Source: Robiginitomaculum antarcticum DSM 21748 (GTDB lineage Bacteria; Pseudomonadota; Alphaproteobacteria; Caulobacterales; Maricaulaceae). From it: 64,000 nt of DNA. The DNA lies in NCBI RefSeq assembly GCF_000365025.1, contig NZ_KB823011.1, forward strand, positions 558,001-622,000. The letters run 5' to 3'. The notes beneath the pieces were generated by a model. It saw only the letters and a program-made list of their open reading frames with translations, did no database searches and had not been told where the DNA came from. Made by a program: the position numbers and the translations under genes. Positions 19,794 through 29,300 of the stretch are shown here, piece after piece (the first letter of the stretch is position 1; each line of letters opens with the position of its first letter).

Positions 19794-20955
19794 TCCACGT
19801 CAAAATTACAAACAAGCCTAAAATTAAGGCAAAACCCATACGAAAGCCGATTTCCTGTGTCTTTTGACTTAAAGGACGTCCAGCAACGGCTTCATAGCCA
19901 TAGAAGAGTAAATGTCCACCGTCGAGCACTGGAATCGGCATTAAATTTGCGACACCTAACCCTATAGAGAAAGCTCCCGCAAGGTAAATAAGCGCCTGAA
20001 TGACACCACTTATGCGCTCTGACACCGGTCGGTCGCTTTGCGCGCCATCCGTTGCCGTTTTGCCGGTCATAGCGGCAATACGGACGATTCCGCCCAGCTG
20101 TTTACCGCTTTCCTGTCCGGTAAAAATACGTTTGATGTAGGTTCCGGTATGGCCGATAACACTGCCGACTTCTTTAGTGCCCTCCACCATGGCGCCGGGC
20201 AGACTGTATGTGGTGATAATTTTATGCTCATCTATGCGAGATGGTGCAATGCCAAGACGCCCTTTTTCTGCGTCACCGCCGACAAAGTCTTTGCCATCAA
20301 TGCGCAATAGCCGCACTTCAATTTGTTTAATCTCGCCATTTCTCTTCACGTCCATTACAATATCCGTGTCCGCATGCAGAGCAATTAAAGGTAGAAGCTT
20401 GTTCTGCGTCGCAGCAGGCTGGCCATTAAATGTAAGAATTAAGTCCCCGGGTAAAAAGCCGGCCGCCTCTGCAGCCTCTCCAGGGACAAGGTCAGCGACA
20501 TAGCTGTGATAATCCGTTCTTCCGTTCATTAAAATAAACCCTGTGAAGATTACAGCTGCGAGGATGAAATTCGCTATTGGCCCGGCCAAAACGACGAGGA
20601 CGCGTTGCCATAACGGTTTAAAGTGAAACACTTTACCCGATGTCTCCTCACCGTATTTTTGGTCTATATCAGATTTGATTTGCGCGAGCTGCTCGGCGTC
20701 GGGATTACTCGCCGCGCCTGAATCGCCGAGAAATTTGACATAACCTCCCAGCGGTATGGCCGCTATGACCCACTCTGTTCCGGATTTCGCGCGACGGCGC
20801 CAGAGCGGTTTGCCAAACCCTATGGAAAAACGCTCGACGGCAATGCCGAACATGCGCGCGACACTGTAATGTCCGAGCTCGTGGAAAAAGACGAGACTTG
20901 AAATCACAATGAAAAAGGCGGCAGCGCCAAGCAGGATAAGCAGTATCAAGGTCAT
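19762..20955 (-). CDS. rseP: Site-2 membrane metalloprotease RseP
   Basis: Intramembrane zinc protease that cleaves anti-sigma factors or signal-peptide remnants. The 397-residue protein has the HELGH zinc motif at residues 25-29 in the first membrane helix, one PDZ domain (about 130-215) and the second catalytic motif NLMPIPVLDGGHL in a C-terminal helix. It has one PDZ domain, fewer than E. coli RseP, as is common in alphaproteobacteria. In many relatives dxr lies just upstream; here cdsA is adjacent instead. Confidence 0.94.
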   Translation of the reverse strand: MTLILLILLGAAAFFIVISSLVFFHELGHYSVARMFGIAVERFSIGFGKPLWRRRAKSGTEWVIAAIPLGGYVKFLGDSGAASNPDAEQLAQIKSDIDQKYGEETSGKVFHFKPLWQRVLVVLAGPIANFILAAVIFTGFILMNGRTDYHSYVADLVPGEAAEAAGFLPGDLILTFNGQPAATQNKLLPLIALHADTDIVMDVKRNGEIKQIEVRLLRIDGKDFVGGDAEKGRLGIAPSRIDEHKIITTYSLPGAMVEGTKEVGSVIGHTGTYIKRIFTGQESGKQLGGIVRIAAMTGKTATDGAQSDRPVSERISGVIQALIYLAGAFSIGLGVANLMPIPVLDGGHLLFYGYEAVAGRPLSQKTQEIGFRMGFALILGLFVILTWNDIGYVRSLF

Positions 20956-21031
20956 ATAGGCCGATCATCTCCGGAACGTCTATGGCTTCACTGCCACAGT
21001 CGCCATGGTGAAAAAACTTAAAATTACACTG

Positions 21032-21853
21032 CTATACGGCCCACAGCGCCGGAATCAGCAGCAGCACGACGGCAAATATGCTCATCGCCGCCATAAGCGC
21101 ATCCAGTCGGTCTAATAGACCGCCATGTCCCGGCAGAAGTTGCCCTGTATCTTTGACATTGAGGCGACGTTTTAGTCCGCTTTCAAAAAAATCTCCCACA
21201 ACGGAGATTATACTAATCGGAGGCGCGAGGAGCAGGCCCCATATAATAGGCTTCCCAAATATGGCCATGGATACCATTCCGACAATGCAGGCAAAAATCA
21301 GTCCGCTAAAAAAGCCTGACCACGTCTTATTTGGCGATAATTTCGGCGCTATTTTCGGGCCGCGCAGTTTTGACCCCCCCAAATATGCTCCGACATCAGC
21401 GGCCACTACGACCAAGACAACAAAGAGGAACCGCTGAAAAGCGGGGGAAGTAAATCCGGCTGCATCGCTGCGCACAAATTGTGTCGCAAGTACAGGTAAG
21501 GCAATGTATAAAAGACCGAAGACGGACCAGATGACGCCGGATCGACGAAAGCGTTCGACCCCCGCTATAAGAGCGCTGATAAAAACGAGTCCTATAGCCC
21601 ACAAACCAAATCCAGCCACTAACAGGATAAGTGCGCCAATGAGCGACACGGTAGGAATAACAAAAGCTATCCCCGGGGCGCCCGGGTCAGACATACGCAC
21701 AAATTCATAGGATAATCTTACCCCGAGAAGCGCGGTCATAGCGGCAAATATCCATCCACCAAAATAAGAAAACGGAATAATAATAGCGGTGAGAAAAAGA
21801 GCAGTAAAAATCCGGCTGGATAAATCCTTATATGGAGGCCGTTTGGCGATGAT
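21032..21853 (-). CDS. cdsA: Phosphatidate cytidylyltransferase (apparent ATC start)
   Basis: Makes CDP-diacylglycerol from phosphatidate and CTP, the branch point to all phospholipids. The C-terminal CDP-DAG synthase signature is clear (SPNKTWSG, then KDTGQLLPGHGGLLDRLD). The first ATG in frame is at 21739 and would cut into the first membrane helix. The open frame continues upstream with family-like residues KDLSSRIFTALFLTAIIIPF, but no ATG, GTG or TTG is found before an in-frame stop at 21872-21874. The frame meets the uppS stop as TAATC, where neighbours have TAATG, so an ATC start at 21853 (273 residues) is proposed. A sequence error or start loss is possible. Confidence 0.8.
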   Translation of the reverse strand: MIAKRPPYKDLSSRIFTALFLTAIIIPFSYFGGWIFAAMTALLGVRLSYEFVRMSDPGAPGIAFVIPTVSLIGALILLVAGFGLWAIGLVFISALIAGVERFRRSGVIWSVFGLLYIALPVLATQFVRSDAAGFTSPAFQRFLFVVLVVVAADVGAYLGGSKLRGPKIAPKLSPNKTWSGFFSGLIFACIVGMVSMAIFGKPIIWGLLLAPPISIISVVGDFFESGLKRRLNVKDTGQLLPGHGGLLDRLDALMAAMSIFAVVLLLIPALWAV

Positions 21854-22578
21854 TAGGCCACATCCGCAGTATCAAGACCGCCATAACGGCGGTTACGCGC
21901 AAAATAGCTCTCAATAGCCGCCTCGAGATCAGATTTTTTAAAGTCGGGCCATAAAACATCGGTAAACATGAGTTCCGCATAGGCCGCTTGCCACAAAAGA
22001 AAATTGCTAATCCTGTACTCCCCGCTCGTGCGGATGACGAGGTCAGGCTCCGGTAAATCTGCGGTATCTAAAAGCTGTTCGAATTTAGCCTCATCAAGAT
22101 CATCTGGCAAAATCCCGGTCTTAATTGCCATGCGGCAGGCCCGCAATATTTCGTCGCGACCCCCGTAATTAAACGCAATATTCAGCGAGAATGCGGTATT
22201 TTCACGGGTACGCGTTTCAACATGATTGATCACCCTTAAGATATCGTCGGGCAAGCCGTCTTGCCGGCCAATGATTCGCACGCGCACATTATTGCAGTGA
22301 AGCTCCTCAAGATCATCTTCGACATAGCGTTTGAGGAGGTCAAACAGAGCCCGGATTTCAGTACGAGGTCTATTCCAATTTTCAGTTGAGAAACTGTATA
22401 ATGTCAAATACTTGACGCCAATATCTCTTGCGTCCTGTACAATACGGCGAACCGTCTTTACGCCTTCATGATGTCCAAATAAACGGGGCCTGCGGCGAGC
22501 TTGCGCCCAGCGGCCATTCCCATCCATGATAATGGCGATATGTGGCATAGGGCCTGGGGAATGCGGGTGAGCTTTCAC
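21853..22578 (-). CDS. uppS: Undecaprenyl diphosphate synthase
   Basis: Cis-prenyltransferase that makes the C55 carrier lipid for peptidoglycan and LPS O-antigen. The 241-residue protein shows the IIMDGNGRWA catalytic motif, GHHEG, YSFSTENWNRP and the C-terminal RTSGEYRISNFLLWQ motif. The start at 22578 is GTG, 6 bases after the frr stop; an ATG 30 bases further in (MPHIAIIMDG) is a possible alternative. Confidence 0.96.
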   Translation of the reverse strand: MKAHPHSPGPMPHIAIIMDGNGRWAQARRRPRLFGHHEGVKTVRRIVQDARDIGVKYLTLYSFSTENWNRPRTEIRALFDLLKRYVEDDLEELHCNNVRVRIIGRQDGLPDDILRVINHVETRTRENTAFSLNIAFNYGGRDEILRACRMAIKTGILPDDLDEAKFEQLLDTADLPEPDLVIRTSGEYRISNFLLWQAAYAELMFTDVLWPDFKKSDLEAAIESYFARNRRYGGLDTADVA

Positions 22579-22584
22579 GTCAGC

Positions 22585-23145
22585 TTAGACCTGCATGATC
22601 TCTGCAGTTTTCACGGCCAGATAGTCATCGATACGTTTTACACAATCATCTGTAGCCGATTGCACATCTTTTTCGAATGCTTTTTGCTCATCCTCGCCAA
22701 TGTCACTATCTTTTTCCATACGCTTAAGCGTATCCATGCCGTCGCGACGTACATTACGCACGGAAATCTTAGCTGTTTCAGCATAGGTTCCGGCAACTTT
22801 CGACAGATCCCGGCGACGCTCTTCGGTCAAGGCCGGCATCGGAATCCGGATAAGCTGCCCGTCCGTCATCGGGTTAATACCCAAATTGCTTTCACGCAAG
22901 GCCCGCTCAACAGCGCCGAGCTGATTCTTGTCCCAGACTTGTACAGTCAACATACGCGGCTCCGGCACACTAATCGCGCCAACCTGTTTGATAGGTACGC
23001 GCGAGCCGTAAGCCTCAATCGTAATCGCATCCAGCAAAGCGGTATGAGCCCGCCCTGTACGCAGGCCCGAAAATTCCTGCTTGAGCGCCGTTATGGCGCC
23101 TTCCATGCGGCGTTTGATGTCGCCTAAATCAAAACTGTTTGACAT
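22585..23145 (-). CDS. frr: Ribosome recycling factor
   Basis: Splits post-termination ribosomes together with EF-G. The 186-residue protein has the standard length and the signatures [27 protein letters not shown] and [11 protein letters not shown]. It lies between pyrH and uppS. Confidence 0.97.
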   Translation of the reverse strand: MSNSFDLGDIKRRMEGAITALKQEFSGLRTGRAHTALLDAITIEAYGSRVPIKQVGAISVPEPRMLTVQVWDKNQLGAVERALRESNLGINPMTDGQLIRIPMPALTEERRRDLSKVAGTYAETAKISVRNVRRDGMDTLKRMEKDSDIGEDEQKAFEKDVQSATDDCVKRIDDYLAVKTAEIMQV

Positions 23146-23181
23146 TGTTTACTCCTTGACGGTTCGCGCCATAGCCGGGCT

Positions 23182-23901
23182 TTATGTCCGGATTATGGTG
23201 CAGATACCCTCACCTTTCATCACATTTTCAAAACTGTCAGGCTTGTGTATCGAAAAGACAATTATGGGGATATTATTCTCTTTCATCAAGGTCACAGCTG
23301 AACTATCCATAACTTTCAGTTCTTTGGCAATCACATCCATATGTGTCAGCGTATCATAACGTTTTGCGTCCGGATTTTCCTTTGGATCGCTATCATAAAC
23401 GCCGTCAACCTGCGTGCCTTTCAGAAGTGCGTCGCAGTCCATCTCGGCCGCGCGCAAAGCTGCCGCTGTGTCAGTGGTAAAATAAGGATTGCCGGTTCCG
23501 GCTGCAAAAATTACGACGCGCCCTTTTTCAAGGTGCCGTACAGCGCGGCGGCGAATATAGGGTTCACACACTGTGGTCATGGGTATTGCGGACATGACGC
23601 GCGTTGTAACCCCGATACGCTCTAGAGCACTTTGCATCGCCAAAGCATTCATGACTGTGGCCAGCATGCCCATATAGTCAGCGGTTGAGCGCTCTATTCC
23701 TGATGCGGCCGCAGACAAACCGCGAAATATGTTGCCGCCGCCAATGACGAGACAGACCTGCAGGCCGCCATCATGAGCCTTTTTGACCTCATTCGCGACC
23801 TTATTGGTCATCGCAACATCGATACCGTATGCTTTGTCACCCATAAGGGCTTCGCCCGACACCTTGAGCAAAACGCGGCTATATTTAATTTTTTCGGCCA
23901 T
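23182..23901 (-). CDS. pyrH: UMP kinase
   Basis: Phosphorylates UMP to UDP in pyrimidine synthesis. ATG 23901 ([21 protein letters not shown], 239 residues) fits the family; the longer frame to 23985 only covers the leader. Motifs seen: [36 protein letters not shown] and [14 protein letters not shown] strong hairpin lies between tsf and this gene. Confidence 0.96.
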   Translation of the reverse strand: MAEKIKYSRVLLKVSGEALMGDKAYGIDVAMTNKVANEVKKAHDGGLQVCLVIGGGNIFRGLSAAASGIERSTADYMGMLATVMNALAMQSALERIGVTTRVMSAIPMTTVCEPYIRRRAVRHLEKGRVVIFAAGTGNPYFTTDTAAALRAAEMDCDALLKGTQVDGVYDSDPKENPDAKRYDTLTHMDVIAKELKVMDSSAVTLMKENNIPIIVFSIHKPDSFENVMKGEGICTIIRT

Positions 23902-23972
23902 AAAAAATCCCCGGACGCGGTCACCCTTAACTGGAAAAACCGAGTCATTTCGGGGACTCATACAATAAACTT

Positions 23973-24004
23973 GCCGCTGCGCCAAAGAATTGCGGCGCAG
24001 CGGC
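23973..24004 (-). terminator. Strong hairpin between tsf and pyrH
   Basis: An 11-base perfect inverted repeat (GCCGCTGCGCC / GGCGCAGCGGC, loop 10 bases) sits 15 bases after the tsf stop. In the direction of transcription it is followed by a weakly T-rich stretch, so it may act as a partial terminator or an mRNA-stabilising 3' end. Confidence 0.6.
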
Positions 24005-24019
24005 TGATTTTATTTGGAT

Positions 24020-24946
24020 TTAGTCATTACCGCGCGTAGCGGCAACTTCTGCGGCGAAGTCTTCCTGAACTTTTTCAATGCCTTCGCCGAGTTGCATACG
24101 GGAAAAACCTGTCAGTTTGATCGGCGTTCCCAATGTTTTGGCTTCAGTTTCAACCACCTGCTCAATTGTATTTTCACCGTCCATGACGAAGATTTGTTGC
24201 ATAAGCACGGATTCTTTGAAGAATTTCTGCATACGGCCATCAACCATTTTCTCGATAATGGCTTCGGGCTTACCGGACTCACGCGCTTCCGCGATCAGAG
24301 CGTTGCGCTCTTTTTCAACATCGGCTGGATCAAGGCTATCAACGTCAAGCGCAAGCGGCGCAGTCGCCGCAACATGCATGGCAATTTTCTTGCCAAGAGC
24401 TTCGAGAGCGTCTTTATCGCCTGAGCTTTCCAGGGCAACCAAAACACCGATTTTACCAAGGTTATCAGCAACAGCATTATGCATATAGGTCGTGACGACA
24501 CCTTGGCTAACCGACAAGAGAGTCGTGCGGCGCAAACCCATATTCTCGCCTATTTTGGCAACAAGTGTCACTAGGAAATCTGTAACGGACTGACCGGTCT
24601 TGGTCTCCATCTGAGCCAATTTAGCCGTGTCGCCTTCAGCGTCCAAGGACAAATCCGCAATGTGACGAACAGCGGTTTGAAACTCGTCATTACGTGACAC
24701 GAAATCAGTTTCAGAGTTGACTTCGGTAAGTGTTCCGGTTGTCCCATTCGTGGTCGCAGCGACAAGGCCTTCTGCAGCAACGCGGCTGGATTTCTTGTCA
24801 GCTTTGGCAATACCCTTGGTACGCAGCCAATCGGCCGCAGCTTCAAGATCTCCGCCGGTTTCGTTCAATGCTTTTTTGCAATCCATCATACCTGCGGATG
24901 TTTTCTCACGCAGTTCTTTGACCATAGCGGCCGTAATCTGAGCCAT
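24020..24946 (-). CDS. tsf: Elongation factor Ts
   Basis: Guanine nucleotide exchange factor for EF-Tu. The frame has an earlier ATG at 24961, but an AAGGAG ribosome binding site is embedded in those first codons, so ATG 24946 (MAQITAAMVKELREKTSAGM) is the true start, giving 308 residues. The UBA-like N-terminal domain (1-50) and the TDFVSRNDEFQ motif are clear. It follows rpsB with a hairpin between them. Confidence 0.96.
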   Translation of the reverse strand: MAQITAAMVKELREKTSAGMMDCKKALNETGGDLEAAADWLRTKGIAKADKKSSRVAAEGLVAATTNGTTGTLTEVNSETDFVSRNDEFQTAVRHIADLSLDAEGDTAKLAQMETKTGQSVTDFLVTLVAKIGENMGLRRTTLLSVSQGVVTTYMHNAVADNLGKIGVLVALESSGDKDALEALGKKIAMHVAATAPLALDVDSLDPADVEKERNALIAEARESGKPEAIIEKMVDGRMQKFFKESVLMQQIFVMDGENTIEQVVETEAKTLGTPIKLTGFSRMQLGEGIEKVQEDFAAEVAATRGND

Positions 24947-25005
24947 TTTGCTCTCCTTCAATAAGGGTTTTGCCCCGTATATAGGGGCGAAATTAAAAGA
25001 TGAAA

Positions 25006-25033
25006 TGCCGGCGCGGTCTATGACGCGCCGGCA
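25006..25033 (-). terminator. GC-rich hairpin between rpsB and tsf
   Basis: A perfect 10-base inverted repeat TGCCGGCGCG / CGCGCCGGCA with an 8-base loop starts 10 bases after the rpsB stop. On the transcript it is followed by a T-rich run (CATTTCATCTTTTAATTT). This looks like an attenuating terminator that lowers tsf expression relative to rpsB, as known in other bacteria. Confidence 0.65.
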
Positions 25034-25043
25034 CTAAACAACT

Positions 25044-26135
25044 TTATGCGCGTGCAGCGTCGCTTTTTGCGCGTGGCGGCTTACCAGCGACAAGCTCTTT
25101 GGCTTGCTCAATCCACTCACCGGAGACGATCTTCCCGCCCAAACCAAGATCTTCATCAAGTTTATTGGCTGTGGCTTCTTCCAAATCGGCAATGGATTTG
25201 AAGGTCGTATAACCGGCTTCTTCAAGCTTGCTCTTATAGGTCGGACCAACACCATCAATCAGTGAAATATCGTCGGCGGGTTTTTCAGCTTTCTTGGCTT
25301 TTGGAGCTTCAGCTTTTGGCGTTTCAGTTTTGGCCGATGCTTTTACAGGCTCTTCTTTAGCCGGCGCGGCCATAGCGGCCTCGTCAGCGGCAGACAGTTC
25401 TACAGGATTAGCCGATGCACCGAGATCAATACCGCGGCCGGCTGCGCTATCGGCCATGCCGTCAAGAATAGCGTCCGCCATCAGATCGCAATACAAACCG
25501 ATTGCGCGTGCTGCATCATCATTGCCCGGAATTGGGAAGTCAGCATTATCCGGATCACAGTTGGAGTCCAAAATAGCGATAACAGGAATGCCTAATGTAC
25601 GGGCTTCTTTGATCGCAATGCTTTCTTTATTGGTGTCGATCACAAACATCAGATCCGGAATTCCGCCCATGTCTTTGATCCCGCCAAGAGCGCGGTCAAG
25701 CTTATCGCGCTCGCGCGTCAGGTTCAGCAACTCTTTCTTGGTCAGGCCGGTATCAACTTCACCTTCAAACTTTGTTTCAAGCTCGCGCAGGCGCGAAATG
25801 GAACGCGATATTGTTGTCCAGTTCGTCATCATGCCGCCAAGCCAGCGGTGATTGACATAGTACTGCGCGCAGCGTTTAGCGCTATCGGCAACGATATCGG
25901 ATGCGGCGCGCTTCGTGCCGACAAACATAATACGGCCACCGGACGCAGCAACATCACGGGCCTGAACCAGAGCCTGATGAAGCAAAGGTACGGTTTGTGA
26001 TAAATCAAGGATATGGATGTTAGAACGGTCGCCAAAAATATAGGGCGCCATTTTTGGATTCCAGCGATGTGTCTGGTGACCAAAGTGAACGCCAGCTTCG
26101 AGCAATTGACGCATAGAAAATTCGGGTAGTGCCAT
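25044..26135 (-). CDS. rpsB: 30S ribosomal protein S2 with C-terminal helix-hairpin-helix extension
   Basis: Small-subunit ribosomal protein. ATG 26135 ([20 protein letters not shown]) follows a strong AGAAGGAG site; the frame upstream to 26255 is leader. Residues 1-245 are ordinary S2 ([33 protein letters not shown]). After this comes an Ala/Lys/Glu/Pro-rich linker (about 246-287) and a compact domain (about 288-352) with [15 protein letters not shown], a helix-hairpin-helix-like motif, followed by a basic tail. Total 363 residues against about 250 usually. NuoE in this window ends with a related domain. Confidence 0.95.
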   Translation of the reverse strand: MALPEFSMRQLLEAGVHFGHQTHRWNPKMAPYIFGDRSNIHILDLSQTVPLLHQALVQARDVAASGGRIMFVGTKRAASDIVADSAKRCAQYYVNHRWLGGMMTNWTTISRSISRLRELETKFEGEVDTGLTKKELLNLTRERDKLDRALGGIKDMGGIPDLMFVIDTNKESIAIKEARTLGIPVIAILDSNCDPDNADFPIPGNDDAARAIGLYCDLMADAILDGMADSAAGRGIDLGASANPVELSAADEAAMAAPAKEEPVKASAKTETPKAEAPKAKKAEKPADDISLIDGVGPTYKSKLEEAGYTTFKSIADLEEATANKLDEDLGLGGKIVSGEWIEQAKELVAGKPPRAKSDAARA

Positions 26136-26251
26136 GAGATATTCTCCTTCTCCGGTTTGGCTAACGCAGGCTTGCAAGTTTTCACTCACCGGACCGACAA
26201 CTTCTATGTAAAATGAAGCCGCCGCACCCACGCGTAAGATTTGAGCGGCCC

Positions 26252-26276
26252 GCATAGCAAAATTACGGCGCTATGC
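26252..26276 (-). terminator. Hairpin between dnaE and rpsB
   Basis: A 7-base perfect inverted repeat (GCATAGC / GCTATGC, loop 11 bases) lies 28 bases past the dnaE stop in the dnaE-rpsB spacer. There is no T run, so it may be a weak terminator or part of the rpsB promoter/leader region rather than a classical terminator. Confidence 0.35.
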
Positions 26277-26304
26277 AAGCCTGAAATCATAATTAATAGC
26301 AGTA

Positions 26305-29300
26305 TTAAAGCGCCGCCATCGTCTCAATGCGCGACACGCCGGGTACGCTTTTAAGACTCGCCAAAAACCGTTTATCCATGGAGACGCGGTCCGCCAGTTT
26401 AATCTCATATTCTCGCAGATTACCCAGCGGTGCAATAATATGCATGTCCCCGTAATATCGCGCCGGCGCATCAGCCAAACTGTCTATACGGGATTTCAGG
26501 GCTGAAAGCGCCTCGGCTGTATCAATATAGATTGTGACGCCGCGTGGCGGCTGCTCGCTTGTTTTACTTTTGGCCGGACCGCTTGCGCCGGACAGAATAT
26601 CAACGCTATTGGTGTAAAGCTTGATCTCTCCGTCGCGGTCTTCGATCTTGACCGCAATATCGAGCAATGTTCCCGATTGCATAATGTCGCGCTTTGCTGT
26701 CAGCAGATCCGCATTGACCAATGTTTCATAAGCTCCGGAGGGATCGGACATTTCTAGAAATGCAAAACGCTTTGATGAACGCTGGCTCATCCTCTCAACC
26801 CGCTTGTGAAGTACGCCGGCCATACGCACAGCGCGTTTGCCGGATTTAAAAGCCGTTTCGAGATCACAGGCCAGCGTATGGCTATGCTCAAGACGCTCAG
26901 CAAAACCTTCTAAAGGATGTCCGGAAAGATAAAAACCAACAGCTGATAATTCTTCATCAAGCGAACGCACATCATCCCAGGGCGGAGCGGATGTCAGCTC
27001 TTTTTCGACCATAATCTGCTCATCCGCACCGCCGAAGAGGCTGACCTGCGCAGAGCTGCGCTCTTCACTGGCGCGCGCGCCGATAGCTTGCAAATCAGCG
27101 GCAGAGGCCAAAAGCATGGCCCGGTTACCTTCAAGCGCGTCAAATGCGCCTGCGCGGGCCAAATTTTCCAGCGCGCGTTTATTGACAATGCGCGTGTCAA
27201 CGCGGCGTACAAAATCATAAATATCAGTAAACGCCCCGCCCTCCTCGCGCACTTTAACGACATGCTGCATAGCGGCAACGCCCACATTTTTTAGAGCGCC
27301 GAGCGCGTAAAGAATTTTGCCTTCGCGTACTTCGAAATCCGCAAAGCTCTGATTCACATCCGGCGCGACGACATCAAGTTCTAATCGTTTGGCCTCAGCG
27401 TAGAATTGCGCCAGTTTATCCGTATTGGCGATATCAAGCGCCATGGTCGCGGCCAAAAATTCGACCGGATGATGCGCTTTCAGATAGGCTGTCCGGAAAG
27501 AAATCATGGCATAGGCGGCCGCGTGGGATTTATTAAACCCATAACCGGCAAACTCATTCACGAGATCAAAAATCTCATTGGCCAGACGGCGGTCAACATC
27601 ATTCTTGGCCGCACCCTCAATAAAGCGAGAGCGCTGCCGATCCATCTCGGCCTGGTCTTTTTTACCCATAGCCCGGCGCAGCAAATCCGCCTCGCCAAGA
27701 GAAAAACCGGACAGCACCTGCGCGATTTGCATCACCTGTTCTTGGTAGATGATAATGCCGTAGGTTTCTTCAAGGATATCCTTGAGCATGGGGTGCGGAT
27801 ATTCGATATCCACGCGACCGAATTTACGGTCAATATAGGTATCGATATTCTTCATCGGCCCGGGACGATAAAGCGAGATAAGCGCCGTCAGCTCTTCAAT
27901 TGTGCCGGGCCGCATTTTGCGCAAAACGTCGCGCATACCCGAACTTTCCAGTTGGAACACACCATCAGACGCCCCTTCGGCCAACGGTTCATAGGCGCGC
28001 TTGTCCGTAACGCTGACGCGGTCAAGATCAATGGGCCGCCCTTGCGCGGCCAGATATTTCAGAGCTTTATCAATAACTGTGAGCGTTTTAAGACCCAGAA
28101 AGTCAAATTTGACCAGACCGGCTTTTTCAACCCATTTCATATTGAATTGCGTCGCGGGAATATCAGAGCGCGGATCACGGTAGAGCGGCACAAGTTCTGT
28201 CAGCGGCCGATCGCCAATAACAACGCCCGCAGCATGGGTCGACGCATTTCGGTAAAGACCTTCAAGCTCCAACGCAAAATCCAGAAGCTGACGCACAGCC
28301 GGCTCCGTATCGCGCTGCTCACGAAGTCGCGGTTCCATAGCAATTGCTTGGCGTAATGTGACGGGATTAGCGGGATTAGCCGGAACCATTTTGGCCAGAC
28401 GGTCCACCTGCCCCAGCGGCATTTGAAGCACGCGGCCGACATCACGCACGACCGCACGGGCCTGTAACGTACCGAAGGTGATAATATGGGCAACTTGGTC
28501 TTTGCCATATTTGCGCTGAACATATTGAATGACTTCGCTGCGCCGCTCCTGACAGAAATCAATATCGAAATCGGGCATGGAGACCCGCTCTGGATTGAGA
28601 AAGCGCTCAAACAGCAAACCGTAACGTAACGGGTCCAGATCGGTAATGAGCAGCGACCACGCCACAACAGAGCCCGCGCCGGAACCCCGACCCGGCCCTA
28701 CCGGAATGCCCTGCTCTTTGGCCCAGCGGATAAAATCCGAAACGATCAGAAAATAACCCGGAAACCCCATTTGCGCGATCACATCAAGTTCGAAATCCAG
28801 ACGTTCACGATAGGCGGGCTCATCCGCTGACATCTCATCGAGAGAGCGTAGCATGTCCAGACGCGCGGTCAGACCGTCATGGGCCTGCGCGCGCAATATA
28901 TCGGTTTCACTCGTATTCTCATCACCAAAACCCGGCAGGATGGGGGCGCGCTTGGGCGATGCATAGGCGCAGCGCGTGGCAATATCGATTGTGGCGTTCA
29001 GTGCTTCGGGCAAATCTTCGAACAATTTGACCATCATTTCGGGCGATTTTAAAAAATGCTCGGATGTCACTTTGCGCCGGTCTTTTTCCAGAACGTAACT
29101 TCCTTCGGATATAGCCAGTAATGCGTCATGGGCCGCATGCATAGAGCGGTCTTCGAAAAACGGCTCATTAGTGGCAACAATAGCAATGCCGCGCCCGTAA
29201 GCCTGCTCCAGCAGCCAGCTTTCAGTTTGCGCTTCATTCGGCTCGTCATGACGCTGCAATTCGATATATAAGCGGTCACCGTATATTGACGCTAATTTGG

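Noticed and set aside
22501-23127. 208-codon open frame antisense to frr and the start of uppS
   Set aside because: Covers a conserved essential gene on the minus strand and has no recognisable motif.
27406-28356. 316-codon open frame on the plus strand inside dnaE
   Set aside because: It is fully antisense to the catalytic part of dnaE and its translation looks like a reverse-frame shadow (His/Arg/Ile-rich, no domains).
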